A stretch of 64,000 nt of DNA from Marinobacter sp. JH2 (GTDB taxonomy: Bacteria; Pseudomonadota; Gammaproteobacteria; Pseudomonadales; Oleiphilaceae): positions 2,666,001-2,730,000 of the forward strand of contig NZ_CP037934.1 of assembly GCF_004353225.1 (NCBI RefSeq). Reading direction: 5' to 3'. How positions within the stretch are numbered: position 1 is the first letter of the stretch; each line of letters starts with the position of its first letter. This document shows positions 19,262 through 28,050 of the stretch, in pieces. Made by a program: the position numbers and the translations under genes. Below the pieces are notes generated by a model. It had not been told where the DNA came from, did no database searches, and saw only the letters and a list, made by a program, of their open reading frames with translations.

Positions 19262-19346
19262 GAGAGCGCTCCAGCGGAATAAACAAGAAGCATTCGTTGC
19301 CTCAATGAGTTCCGGGACCCCGGGGCCCCGGAAAACTCAGGCAAAC

Positions 19347-19955
19347 TTATGCACCCTTCCTCTCGTAGGCTGTGCCCCATCCCCAAGCGCCCGAACCGAA
19401 TCCACGGCTCACCACGCGCTGGCGATAGATGTCCGCCACTTCGTTGCCATCACCGGCCAACAAAGCTTTGGTCGAACACATTTCCGCACACAGAGGCAAT
19501 TTTCCCTCTGCGATACGGTTACGCCCGTATTTGGAGAACTCGGCCGCGGAATGATCCTCTTCCGGACCACCTGCACAGAATGTGCACTTGTCCATTTTGC
19601 CCCGACTACCGAAATTACCCGCTTGGGGGAACTGAGGTGCGCCGAAGGGGCAAGCGTAGAAACAGTACCCACAACCGATGCATAGATCCTTGGAATGCAA
19701 CACGATGCCGTCTTCGGTCTGGTAGAAGCAATCCACCGGGCAAACAGCCATGCAAGGCGCGTCTGAACAGTGCATGCAAGCAACCGAGATCGAACGCTCG
19801 CCCGGCTTCCCGTCGTCGATGGTGACCACTCGCCGACGATTGATGCCCCAAGGGACTTCGTGCTCATTCTTACAGGCCGTCACGCAGGCATTACATTCGA
19901 TGCAGCGTTCGGCGTCGCAAAGGAATTTTGCGCGCGCTTGTCCTTCAAGTGCCAT
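19347..19955 (-). CDS. fdhB: Formate dehydrogenase beta subunit (four [4Fe-4S] ferredoxin)
   Basis: Electron wire between FdhA and FdhC. 202 residues with four cysteine groups: CIECNACVTACKN (from residue 18), CMHCSDAPCMAVCPVDCF, CIGCGYCFYACPFGAPQF and a CTFCAGG group with a later Cys in LCAEMCSTKAL. It lacks the C-terminal transmembrane helix of E. coli FdnH (about 290 residues), so docking to the membrane must go through FdhC. The ATG at 19955 lies 15 bases past the fdhA stop. Confidence 0.94.
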   Translation of the reverse strand: MALEGQARAKFLCDAERCIECNACVTACKNEHEVPWGINRRRVVTIDDGKPGERSISVACMHCSDAPCMAVCPVDCFYQTEDGIVLHSKDLCIGCGYCFYACPFGAPQFPQAGNFGSRGKMDKCTFCAGGPEEDHSAAEFSKYGRNRIAEGKLPLCAEMCSTKALLAGDGNEVADIYRQRVVSRGFGSGAWGWGTAYERKGA

Positions 19956-19970
19956 GGTCTACACCTCCTG

Positions 19971-22856
19971 TTATGCCGGCATGATCGAACACAGGGTGGC
20001 TTTGGTCTCTTGCATCTGCGTGACCGAGTCGTACCCGTATGTTTGAACAACGTTTGTAGATTCACCCAGAACATAGGGGTCAGAGCCTTTGGGGTATTTA
20101 TCCCTCAGAGACTTGCCCTCCAGATGCCCACCGAAGTGGAACGGCATAAAGGCTACGCCCTCACCAACTCGCTCTGTCACCAACGCTTTGACTTTAATTC
20201 GCCCTCCTTCCGGCCCGGTCACCCAGACATCCTTGCCATCACGAATATTCAGGTTGTTCGCATCCCGCGTATTCACCTCAATGAACATGTCTTGCTGCAA
20301 CTCAGCCAACCATGGGTTCGAGCGTGTCTCGTCACCGCCACCTTCGTATTCGACCAGACGACCAGAGGTCAGAATGATGGGGAAGTCCTTACTGAAATCC
20401 TTCTTCTGTATAGATTCATACAAAGTCGGAACGCGCCAGAACGTTTTGTCTTCGTAGGTCGGGTAGTCTTTAACCAAGTCACGACGCGTCGTATAAAGTG
20501 GCTCGCGGTGACGCGGCACGGGGTCAGGAAAGTTCCAAACCACCGTTCGCGCTTTGGCGTTACCAAAAGGTGCACATTCGTGCTTGATCGCAACACGCTG
20601 TATGCCACCCGACAGGTCCGTCTTCCAGTTCGTCTCGGGGCCAGCCACCGCATCTATAGAAGAACGTTCTTCAGAGGTAAGATCCCTGTCCCAGCCCAGA
20701 TCCATCAACATTTGCATAGTGAACTCGGGGTAGCCGTCCTTGATGTCCGAGTTTTTCGAGTAAACGCCTTCGGCCAGCAGGTTCTCGCCGTTACGCTCAA
20801 CACCGAACCGGGCGCGGAAGGTGAGGCCGCCCTTAGACACAGGCAGCGACATATCGTAGAGATTCGGTGTGCCCGGATGATTAATCTCTGCGGTGCCCCA
20901 ACAAGGCCACGGCAAACCATAGATATCGCCATCGCAAGGCCCGCCATTGGCACGCAAGGTGGTCCGGTCGAAATGGTGCTGATGCTTCATATGTTTCTTC
21001 AAGCGCTCAGGCGATTGCCCGGTATAACCAATGGTCCACATGCCACGGTTGAACTCCCGGGTGATGTCCTCAATCACCGGTTCGTCGCCTTCAATGGCGA
21101 TATTCCGGAACATGCGATCGGTAAAACCGAACTTGTCCGAAAACAGCTTAATGATTTCGTGGTCAACCTTTGAGTCGAACAATGGCTCAACCACTTTTTC
21201 ACGCCACTGCAGCGAACGGTTCGAGGCGGTGACAGAACCACTGGTTTCGAATTGAGTGGTCGTTGGCAGCAGATAAGCGCCATCCTTGCGATCGTGCAAC
21301 ACTGCAGAAACCGTCGGGAAAGGGTCGACCACCACCAGCAGATCCAGCTTTTCCATGGCCTCTTTCATTTCAAGCATACGGGTCTGGGAGTTGGGTGCGT
21401 GGCCCCACAGAACCATAGCCCGGGTGTTGTCGGGCTGCTCGAGGTTTTCCTTTGCCTCCAGAACCCCGTCAATCCAACGGGACACCGGAATGCCCTTTTC
21501 GTTCATCATTGCTTTGGACTTGCCGTTTTTGTCCCACACGGCAAACCGGCCCTTAAGCCAGTCGGGCTCTTCTTCCCAGACCCGCGTCCAGTGGGCCCAA
21601 GCACCCGCGCTCAGGCCGTAGTATCCCGGCAAAGTGTCTGCCAGAACACCTAGATCGGTCGCGCCTTGCACGTTATCGTGGCCACGGAAGATGTTGGTGC
21701 CGCCGCCTGGTACCCCCATGTTGCCCAGTGCGAGCTGCAAGATGCAGTAGGCCCGCGTGTTGTTGTTGCCGTTCGAGTGCTGAGTCCCTCCCATACACCA
21801 GATCACGGTGCCCGGGCGGTTATTGGCCAGAGTTCGAGCAACGCGCTCAAGCTGGGCCCCCGGCGCACCGGTTACACGTTCAACCTCTTCCGGGTTCCAC
21901 TGTTTTACCTCTTCACGAATCTCATCCATTCCCCAAACTCGGGTGCGGATGAACTCCGTGTCTTCCCATTTGTTCTCAAAGATGTGCCAGAGAATGCCCC
22001 ACACCAGCGCAACATCTGAGCCGGGCCGAAAACGGACGTACTCATCCGCGTGGGCTGCGGTGCGCGTGAAGCGGGGATCACACACAATCAGCGGCGCGTT
22101 ATTTTCTTCTTTGGCTTTCAGCACATGCAGTAGCGAAACCGGGTGCGCCTCTGCGGGGTTTCCCCCAATGATGAAAATCGCCTTGGAATTGTGGATGTCG
22201 TTGTAAGAGTTGGTCATGGCCCCGTAGCCCCAAGTGTTGGCTACGCCGGCTACCGTAGTGGAGTGGCAGATCCGCGCCTGGTGATCAACGTTGTTGGTGC
22301 CCCAGTAGGCAGCAAACTTTCGGAACAAATAAGACTGTTCGTTGTTGAACTTTGCGCTGCCCAGCCAATAGACCGAATCCGGGCCGCTTTCGTCGCGAAT
22401 TTGCAGCATCTTGTCGCCAATTTCATTGATCGCCTGATCCCAGGGAATCTTCTGCCATTGGCCATTGACCATTTTCATCGGGAATTTGAGACGACGCTCG
22501 CCGTGAGCGTGCTCGCGCACTGACGCACCTTTGGCACAGTGCGAGCCCAAATTGAAGGGGCTGTCCCAGCCTGGCTCCTGCCCGATCCAGGTACCATTCT
22601 GGACTTCCGCCTCGACAGTACATCCCACTGAGCAGTGGGTACACACAGACTTTTTCCGAACAATTTTTCCGCCTTCGGCTGAAGGCGCTGCCGCCTCAAC
22701 CCGCCCTGACGTCAGCGATAAAGCGGCCATGCCACCCACTGCAACACCAGAAGCCGTTAGAAACTGACGGCGGTCCAATGTTTTGGCAGCGAGAGATGAA
22801 AGCAAAGATCCTGCACGGGGGCCTTTCGCAACCCCGTTGGTCTTCTTCCTTAACAT
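19971..22856 (-). CDS. fdhA: Formate dehydrogenase catalytic alpha subunit (Mo/W bis-pterin, cysteine type)
   Basis: Oxidises formate to CO2 at a bis-pterin Mo or W centre. 961 residues with a TAT signal (LDRRQFLTASG, Arg29-Arg30) that sends the folded enzyme to the periplasmic side. The [4Fe-4S] cysteines are Cys72, Cys75, Cys79 and Cys107. The metal ligand is Cys197 in DHQARICHSTTVAG, where E. coli FdnG has selenocysteine; His198 is the conserved catalytic histidine. The C-terminal MopB domain includes LTSGRLVEYEGGGDETRSNP. The tungstate-type transporter nearby makes W use possible. Confidence 0.95.
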   Translation of the reverse strand: MLRKKTNGVAKGPRAGSLLSSLAAKTLDRRQFLTASGVAVGGMAALSLTSGRVEAAAPSAEGGKIVRKKSVCTHCSVGCTVEAEVQNGTWIGQEPGWDSPFNLGSHCAKGASVREHAHGERRLKFPMKMVNGQWQKIPWDQAINEIGDKMLQIRDESGPDSVYWLGSAKFNNEQSYLFRKFAAYWGTNNVDHQARICHSTTVAGVANTWGYGAMTNSYNDIHNSKAIFIIGGNPAEAHPVSLLHVLKAKEENNAPLIVCDPRFTRTAAHADEYVRFRPGSDVALVWGILWHIFENKWEDTEFIRTRVWGMDEIREEVKQWNPEEVERVTGAPGAQLERVARTLANNRPGTVIWCMGGTQHSNGNNNTRAYCILQLALGNMGVPGGGTNIFRGHDNVQGATDLGVLADTLPGYYGLSAGAWAHWTRVWEEEPDWLKGRFAVWDKNGKSKAMMNEKGIPVSRWIDGVLEAKENLEQPDNTRAMVLWGHAPNSQTRMLEMKEAMEKLDLLVVVDPFPTVSAVLHDRKDGAYLLPTTTQFETSGSVTASNRSLQWREKVVEPLFDSKVDHEIIKLFSDKFGFTDRMFRNIAIEGDEPVIEDITREFNRGMWTIGYTGQSPERLKKHMKHQHHFDRTTLRANGGPCDGDIYGLPWPCWGTAEINHPGTPNLYDMSLPVSKGGLTFRARFGVERNGENLLAEGVYSKNSDIKDGYPEFTMQMLMDLGWDRDLTSEERSSIDAVAGPETNWKTDLSGGIQRVAIKHECAPFGNAKARTVVWNFPDPVPRHREPLYTTRRDLVKDYPTYEDKTFWRVPTLYESIQKKDFSKDFPIILTSGRLVEYEGGGDETRSNPWLAELQQDMFIEVNTRDANNLNIRDGKDVWVTGPEGGRIKVKALVTERVGEGVAFMPFHFGGHLEGKSLRDKYPKGSDPYVLGESTNVVQTYGYDSVTQMQETKATLCSIMPA

Positions 22857-22940
22857 ATCTCTTACCTCTCTTTTTATTCTCTTTATTAGGAGGCGTTATC
22901 ACCCAAGAGCATCACGCAACCTTGGGTGATTCACACATCC

Positions 22941-23132
22941 TCAAAAGCGAGCCGATTCGAAATACTTTCGTGTGTGCTCCGTGTCGCGCAGTCCCCGGCT
23001 TTTGGGCGCGTCGTTTTTGACGACCTCAGCTGCGGCGTTTGGTGCAACCGCCATTGCAACAGCCGCCGGGGCTGCAGTAGCCGCCAATTGCAAGAAACGG
23101 CGGCGACTATTTTCACGTTTCGGGCTATCCAT
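22941..23132 (-). CDS. Small TAT-signal protein of formate dehydrogenase operons
   Basis: 63 residues starting MDSPKRENSRRRFLQLAATA. Arg10-Arg12 plus FLQL form a twin-arginine signal, then an Ala-rich helix, leaving a short mature part (about 28 residues) ending TRKYFESARF. It matches the 'formate dehydrogenase region TAT target' type seen before fdhA in many proteobacteria; the function is unknown. ATG 23132 follows GGGGAGGG closely. It sits between the TorD chaperone and fdhA, so it is probably exported with, or guides, the FDH complex. Confidence 0.8.
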   Translation of the reverse strand: MDSPKRENSRRRFLQLAATAAPAAVAMAVAPNAAAEVVKNDAPKSRGLRDTEHTRKYFESARF

Positions 23133-23172
23133 AGGACCCTCCCCAGGGGCTAAGGAGCCATACTGGCTCCGG

Positions 23173-23784
23173 TTACTGAATGGCAAAAGCATCCGTTTCA
23201 ACGGCCATAAAAGCTCGCCCAAGCGAACCTACAGGCGCGTAGAAAATAGCGCCTTGCGCTTCTTCCAAATCGGCAAAAAATAACCCGGCCCACTTTGCCA
23301 GGTGCGCATCGAAAAAGGATTTCTGCGAAGCAAGATCGCTGTCGCATGGGAAATCGCCGGCAATAATGCCCGCCATGGTTTCGCAAAGCGTGCCGATGTG
23401 ATCTTCCGGTTCTTTGATGTCGTTACGAGCCCTGATGCCACGGGCCATCAGGTCGGTTCGCAATTCGGCGAGGGGTTTCTCGTTCAAAAAACCGGTCAGG
23501 TAATAGCTGGCGTAGGGCAACAGTTCACCGCGGCCAAGCCCAACGAACAGATTGTTGTACTCGCGCTCGGCATCAAAAGGAGAGGTGCGTTCAGCAAGAG
23601 CGGCCAGATGTCTGGATGCGGAGCCCAGAGGGGTGTCATCGCCCTGCAACGAGGCTAATCCTTCAAGCAGCTTGTTTGAAGGCGGGTTGCCGAGCAAGGT
23701 ACCCAGCAACTGATATATTTGCGCCCTCGCTCGGTCTTCATCACTGATTGAGCGAGGGCATTGAACCTCAGCTGTATTAACCAA
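23173..23784 (-). CDS. TorD-family chaperone of formate dehydrogenase
   Basis: A 203-residue all-helical cytoplasmic chaperone. Family marks are ARAQIYQLLGTLLGNPPS at the N-terminus, the YASYYLTGFLNEKPLAELR segment, and EPEDHIGTLCETMAGII, matching the conserved ExPDHI motif of TorD/DmsD proteins. These bind the TAT signal of molybdo-enzymes and hold the apoenzyme until the cofactor is inserted. The client here is probably FdhA, two genes downstream. Confidence 0.9.
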   Translation of the reverse strand: MVNTAEVQCPRSISDEDRARAQIYQLLGTLLGNPPSNKLLEGLASLQGDDTPLGSASRHLAALAERTSPFDAEREYNNLFVGLGRGELLPYASYYLTGFLNEKPLAELRTDLMARGIRARNDIKEPEDHIGTLCETMAGIIAGDFPCDSDLASQKSFFDAHLAKWAGLFFADLEEAQGAIFYAPVGSLGRAFMAVETDAFAIQ

Positions 23785-23874
23785 GAGTCTGTCCTTAGCC
23801 TTTGTTGTTTGAATTATGTACTACTCATCGTTATAGCCCTGATCCAACGCCAACGCAACTCCGCCGCTGGGCGC

Positions 23875-24489
23875 TTACTCGAAACGCATCCTGGGGCGAT
23901 ACTGCTGCGCGACTTCAGGCTCAGGCTCCCCCACTTCGGGTTCCGTACGCAGTCTTTCGGGCGCGGGCTCAGCTTCCTCTTCAGCCTTGAGCGCTAACGG
24001 TTCTGTCTTTGTATCAGGTAGAACCACATCCGGAATCTGCACCGGTGCCTCGCTTTGCTCATCGAGCCGTTCATCCGGTTTCTTTGCTCTATCAATCAGC
24101 CCTTGCCCTACCTTGTATAGCGTCTGCGCGCCTTTGACGGTGGTGCCTGCGGCCGTGAAATCCTCGTCATAGTCGTTGAGCCCATCCAGTACCGCCAGCA
24201 CGGGATTTGATCTCCAGAGCGATCGCAACGCTTTTCGGCGAAGAAAATCCGGGATCTCTTTGCGCATAAACCCGGTCACATCGGTGCCCAGCTCAATGTT
24301 GTCCGGGTCGGGCAAACCGTATTTCTCAAGGATGTCCTGCTCAGACAAAGCCTCGTTGCGGGCCAACTCTTGCTCCTCCGGAGCGAGGTCAGCCTTCGGC
24401 GAGGGCGCTTGGGCAGGTGGCAGCTCCAACTCTCTGTCGGCTTGCGTTTTTAAGCGTGACCACCGCTGCAAACGTGACTCTGCCATCAC
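23875..24489 (-). CDS. DUF3306 protein
   Basis: 204 residues with the DUF3306 pattern: RLQRWSRLKTQADRELE at the N-terminus, ILEKYGLPDPDNIELGTDV, FMRKEIPDFLRRKALRSLWR and a variable acidic, Pro/Glu-rich C-terminal half. No signal peptide or membrane helix is visible. Genes of this family occur with DUF3305 in formate dehydrogenase operons; the activity is unknown. The start is ATG 24489 (or the adjacent ATG at 24486), overlapping the stop of the DUF3305 gene by four bases. Confidence 0.8.
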   Translation of the reverse strand: MMAESRLQRWSRLKTQADRELELPPAQAPSPKADLAPEEQELARNEALSEQDILEKYGLPDPDNIELGTDVTGFMRKEIPDFLRRKALRSLWRSNPVLAVLDGLNDYDEDFTAAGTTVKGAQTLYKVGQGLIDRAKKPDERLDEQSEAPVQIPDVVLPDTKTEPLALKAEEEAEPAPERLRTEPEVGEPEPEVAQQYRPRMRFE

Positions 24490-25064
24490 TGAAACCTCGG
24501 TTTTTTCATGTTGGCGGGCGCACGATAAACATCGCTTTCCTGGCGAATACGCGGGTCGCCTTTCGCATCTTCGACACCATCTACACGAATCTCGTCACGG
24601 CGGCGTTTTTTGAAAGGCTCTTCGATGTAGTGCATGTCGATAAACTCTTTAATCCAGGCCGCTAAGGACTCTGGAACCGGCACCGCTTCGACAATGCTCT
24701 CGCCGCTGTCCAGAGAATCCAATGCCTCGTGGGCGCTGGCGGTCACAGAACTGACAACCCACCCCGATGGAGACTGACTGGTTGCGTCTTTATCCATGAT
24801 GACCCAAACGGAGGGTACCTCCATGTTGAGCGAGACCAGATAGCCCTCGACATCCGCACGGTACAATTCCATGGTCACCGTGCCCGCGTGGTAATCAATC
24901 ACCTCGTTTTCGTGAACCAGTTCTTTCCAAAAGGCTTGCGGTGCCCCGGGAATAATCGCGACCGGTGTCCAGATTTCTCGCGCCCAACGGGTTACGCCAG
25001 GCGAGCGGCGAACCACGGCCCCGACCTGTAACTCGCGTCTCCACTGCTCTTTTCGACTGCTCAT
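24486..25064 (-). CDS. DUF3305 protein, first gene of the FDH operon
   Basis: 192 residues; the DUF3305 region covers about residues 10-150 (VGAVVRRSPGVTRWAREIW, ELYRADVEGYLVSLNMEVPS, SVWVIMDK). The C-terminus is basic (EPFKKRRRDEIRVDG). No export signal or cofactor motif is visible. As the first gene after the divergent promoter region it is co-transcribed with DUF3306, the TorD chaperone and fdhABC. Its strict pairing with DUF3306 suggests that the two act together in FDH assembly (inference). Confidence 0.8.
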   Translation of the reverse strand: MSSRKEQWRRELQVGAVVRRSPGVTRWAREIWTPVAIIPGAPQAFWKELVHENEVIDYHAGTVTMELYRADVEGYLVSLNMEVPSVWVIMDKDATSQSPSGWVVSSVTASAHEALDSLDSGESIVEAVPVPESLAAWIKEFIDMHYIEEPFKKRRRDEIRVDGVEDAKGDPRIRQESDVYRAPANMKKPRFQ

Positions 25065-25205
25065 GACCCTTCTCTTTTATTATCGACTGACTTTAGTAGG
25101 GATCCGACACTTAACCAATTGTCCAAAAGTAAATGGCTGTGGCATGCTCATGAAGTAAAGCCAATTCGCATACAGATAACAACAACGAAACGGGCTGGAT
25201 TCCTG
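25065..25205. promoter_or_regulatory. Divergent promoter region of the two FDH-associated operons
   Basis: These 141 bases separate the DUF3305-fdhABC operon (minus) from the polyferredoxin-mrp operon (plus), so both start here and are likely co-regulated. I see the AT-rich runs TCTTTTATTATCG and CAAAAGTAAATGG but no box convincing enough to name, and no clear sigma-54 site. Confidence 0.4.
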
Positions 25206-27185
25206 ATGACAGCACATAAAACCTTACTGTTATGCTCCTGTGACAAGACTCAGCGCTTCGACTCGAAGCTGCTGCAGACAGCCGCAGGCGCCGAACACGT
25301 GGTCGAAGCGAATCAATTATGTGGCAACGATCTGGGCATTGCCGCTGAACACTTGTCAGCGAACAACAAAGTGCTTATCGCCTGCGGTCAGCAGTCTGTC
25401 TTGTTTGAGCGCCTCGCTGAGGATGTTTACGCCGAGACTCAACACGCGGCACCACTCAACACCATCGACATCAGGGATCGGGCGGGCTGGAGCTCACCCG
25501 ATGCCAAGCCCGAGCGCTTGGCCGCCAAGCAGGCAGCTTTGGTTGCCGCCGCTCAGCTGCCCCCACCGATAGCCCCCGCGAAAACCATTCAGTCCAACGG
25601 CGTGTGCTGCATTATCGGCCCGACCGAGGAGGCCCTCAGGATGGCTGAACTGGTCAAAGACGAACTGGGGGTCACGTGCATCGTTAATGATGCAGGCCCT
25701 GTGACGCTGCCTTCCGCGGCGTACGATGTCGCGAAAGGCCAGCTCGCGTCGGCTTACGGCGCACTAGGCAACTTCCAGTTAGAATTTTCCCAGCTGCAAG
25801 CACTGAATCCGGCTGGCCGAGGCGAACCAGCCTACGGCGAAGTAAAAGCCACCGCCCGAAGCGATTGCGACGTATTTATCGACCTGCGCGGAGGCAACCC
25901 AGCCTTCCCCAGTCACCAAAAACGCAACGGGTATTTCTGGGCCGACCCGAACAAAACGGGAGAGCTGGAGCGCATTGCGCTAACGGCCCGGGATCGTGTC
26001 GGTGAATTCGAAAAAACCGTATATTTTCGATTAGAAGAATCCTTGTGCGCGCATTCTCGGGCCAACAAACCCGGCTGCACCCGCTGTCTGGATGTTTGCC
26101 CAACCGAAGCCATCTTCTCAGCCGGAGATCATGTCCAGATCGATTCAGATATCTGCGCCGGTTGCGGCTCTTGTGCGGCAGTTTGCCCGACCTCAGCCAT
26201 CAGTATGACCGAAACCCCGTTCGAGGCGTTGACCAAGGCTCTGGAGGTCATGGCCAAGGTGTATCGCGAGCATACCCACCAATCCCCGCGTTTGGTGTTC
26301 CACACCCTCAGCGCCGGAGCCGAGGCCATCACCTACCTCGCCCGATACGATAATGGCCTGGCCGATGATTTAATCCCGATGGGGCTGGAACATACAGACC
26401 GGATTGGCCATGCGGAAATCATGGCTGCTTTCGGAGCAGGCTATGCCGAAGTTCTGATTCTGGTCGATAACGAAATAGACCGCCGGGCAGTGGCAGCAGA
26501 AGTCGAACTGGCTCAGGCCTTGCTTGAAGGAACCCACAACGCACCGAGTCGGGTTCGGGTTATCGAGCCGATCGAGCTCTGCAATCCAGGCGACAACGCC
26601 GGCAGAGTGAGCGATCCCGTTCTGCTGGTCGGTGGCCGCCGGGACGTCACACGCGTGACGGCTGCCGCTATGACCGACAAAATAGAGGCTCCCGTTCCTC
26701 TGCCCGTGGGCGCACCCTACGGAGCAATCAACATTGATTCCGATAAATGCACGCTCTGCCTGGCGTGTGTGTCTCTGTGCCCTACCGGCGCTCTTGGCGA
26801 CCACCCCGATAGGCCTGAAGTTCAGTTCACCGAAAACGCCTGTGTCCAATGCGGGGTCTGCGACAGCACCTGCCCCGAGACAGCCATCACGCTGATTCCC
26901 CAGCTGGATCTGTCCAAGAATGCCCTAACTGCCCGACCACTTCATAGCGAGGAGCCTTACGAATGCATCAATTGCGGCACTCCGTTTGGTGTCGCCAGCA
27001 CCATAAACCGCATTATTGAAAAGCTGGAAAACCAGCACTGGATGTACAAGAACTCTGACAATATTCAACTCATCAGAATGTGTGATAACTGCCGTGTTAA
27101 AGCCCAATTCCATAGCGATCGGGCTCCGATGGCAGGGGGCGATCGCCCTCGGGTTCGCACCAGCGATGACTACCTAGACAGCTAA
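25206..27185 (+). CDS. Polyferredoxin (multi-[4Fe-4S] protein) of the FDH cluster
   Basis: 659 residues from ATG 25206 (MTAHKTLLLCSCDKTQ). Two pairs of 4Fe-4S motifs are visible: CTRCLDVCPTEAIF with CAGCGSCAAVCPTSAI near residue 300, and CTLCLACVSLCPTGAL with CVQCGVCDSTCPETAI near residue 520. The C-terminus has CINCG and CDNCRVKAQF, a possible zinc ribbon. The N-terminal CSC recalls HdrA-like leaders. It could carry electrons or Fe-S clusters during FDH maturation; its substrate is unknown. It begins the plus-strand operon with mrp. Confidence 0.82.
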   Translation: MTAHKTLLLCSCDKTQRFDSKLLQTAAGAEHVVEANQLCGNDLGIAAEHLSANNKVLIACGQQSVLFERLAEDVYAETQHAAPLNTIDIRDRAGWSSPDAKPERLAAKQAALVAAAQLPPPIAPAKTIQSNGVCCIIGPTEEALRMAELVKDELGVTCIVNDAGPVTLPSAAYDVAKGQLASAYGALGNFQLEFSQLQALNPAGRGEPAYGEVKATARSDCDVFIDLRGGNPAFPSHQKRNGYFWADPNKTGELERIALTARDRVGEFEKTVYFRLEESLCAHSRANKPGCTRCLDVCPTEAIFSAGDHVQIDSDICAGCGSCAAVCPTSAISMTETPFEALTKALEVMAKVYREHTHQSPRLVFHTLSAGAEAITYLARYDNGLADDLIPMGLEHTDRIGHAEIMAAFGAGYAEVLILVDNEIDRRAVAAEVELAQALLEGTHNAPSRVRVIEPIELCNPGDNAGRVSDPVLLVGGRRDVTRVTAAAMTDKIEAPVPLPVGAPYGAINIDSDKCTLCLACVSLCPTGALGDHPDRPEVQFTENACVQCGVCDSTCPETAITLIPQLDLSKNALTARPLHSEEPYECINCGTPFGVASTINRIIEKLENQHWMYKNSDNIQLIRMCDNCRVKAQFHSDRAPMAGGDRPRVRTSDDYLDS

Positions 27186-27204
27186 TAATTAAACAGGGTA
27201 CAGC

Positions 27205-28050
27205 ATGGTTGAATACACCGAAGTCGGAAAACCAAACCTGATCGGCACAGATGCGCCCAGGCCACAAGACAAAAACCCAAGGGGAATCAGCCGCATCATC
27301 GCTATTTCGTCAGGTAAAGGCGGTGTGGGCAAATCGACCGTCGCGTCCAATTTGGCGGTAGCATTGGCATCGAAGGGGCTGAAAGTGGGACTCCTGGATG
27401 CCGACGTTTACGGCCCCAGCCAGCCTCGTATGCTGGGTGTTTCGGGTCGCCCATCCAGCCCCGATGGGCACACCATCCTGCCCCTGCGCAATCATGGCGT
27501 GACCCTGATGTCGCTGGGCCTGATGGCCTCCGAAGAAGAAGCCATTGTATGGCGCGGCCCCATGTTGATGGGCGCCCTGGAGCAGATGATGAACCAAGTG
27601 GACTGGGGCAGGCTGGATGTGTTGCTGGTGGATCTGCCGCCCGGCACGGGCGATGTTCAGATGACGCTCAGCCAAAAGTTTTTTGTCGCCGGTGCCATTG
27701 TTGTTTCAACACCACAGGACATCGCGCTGATGGACGCTCGCAAAGGCATCGACATGTTCAACCGCATGGATGTGCCGTTGTTCGGCGTGATTGAAAACAT
27801 GGCCTCGTTTGTCTGTGACGGCTGCGGCAAAGAGCACCATCCGTTCGGGTCCGGAGGCGCCCGAGCCGAAGCCGAAAAAATCGGGGCTCCGTTTTTGGGC
27901 GAGATTCCTCTTGATCTGGACATCCGTATCGGCTCAGACGGTGGCGTACCTATCGTGGTGTCAAAACCGGAAAGCCCGCAAGCAAAAGCCTTCCAGCGCA
28001 TCGCCGACGAGGTCACCGCTTCTGACATCTACGCCCGGGCCGTTCTATGA
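27205..28050 (+). CDS. Mrp/NBP35-type P-loop ATPase (Fe-S carrier), FDH-associated
   Basis: 281 residues. It has the deviant Walker A ISSGKGGVGKSTVASNLA, the DADVYGPSQPRMLG segment and LVDLPPGTGDVQMTLSQ, all diagnostic of ApbC/Mrp carriers. The C-terminal CDGCGKEHHPFGSGG supplies the CxxC that holds a bridging Fe-S cluster. It lacks the N-terminal MIP18 domain of housekeeping Mrp (E. coli 369 residues). It lies in the polyferredoxin operon and overlaps the next gene by four bases, so it is probably a dedicated cluster or cofactor inserter for FDH. Confidence 0.86.
   Translation: MVEYTEVGKPNLIGTDAPRPQDKNPRGISRIIAISSGKGGVGKSTVASNLAVALASKGLKVGLLDADVYGPSQPRMLGVSGRPSSPDGHTILPLRNHGVTLMSLGLMASEEEAIVWRGPMLMGALEQMMNQVDWGRLDVLLVDLPPGTGDVQMTLSQKFFVAGAIVVSTPQDIALMDARKGIDMFNRMDVPLFGVIENMASFVCDGCGKEHHPFGSGGARAEAEKIGAPFLGEIPLDLDIRIGSDGGVPIVVSKPESPQAKAFQRIADEVTASDIYARAVL

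Noticed and set aside
19770..21173. 467-residue open frame on the plus strand opposite fdhA
   Set aside because: It lies wholly antisense to the well-supported FDH alpha gene, has no family features and no ribosome site. It is a composition effect of the opposite strand.
22257..22290. Possible selenocysteine in formate dehydrogenase
   Set aside because: The metal-ligand position reads Cys197 (codon TGC), and no in-frame TGA or SECIS-like hairpin is needed.
25065..25205. Possible sigma-54 promoter (TGGCATGCTCATGAAG)
   Set aside because: The -24-like GG is present but the -12 GC is missing at the required distance.
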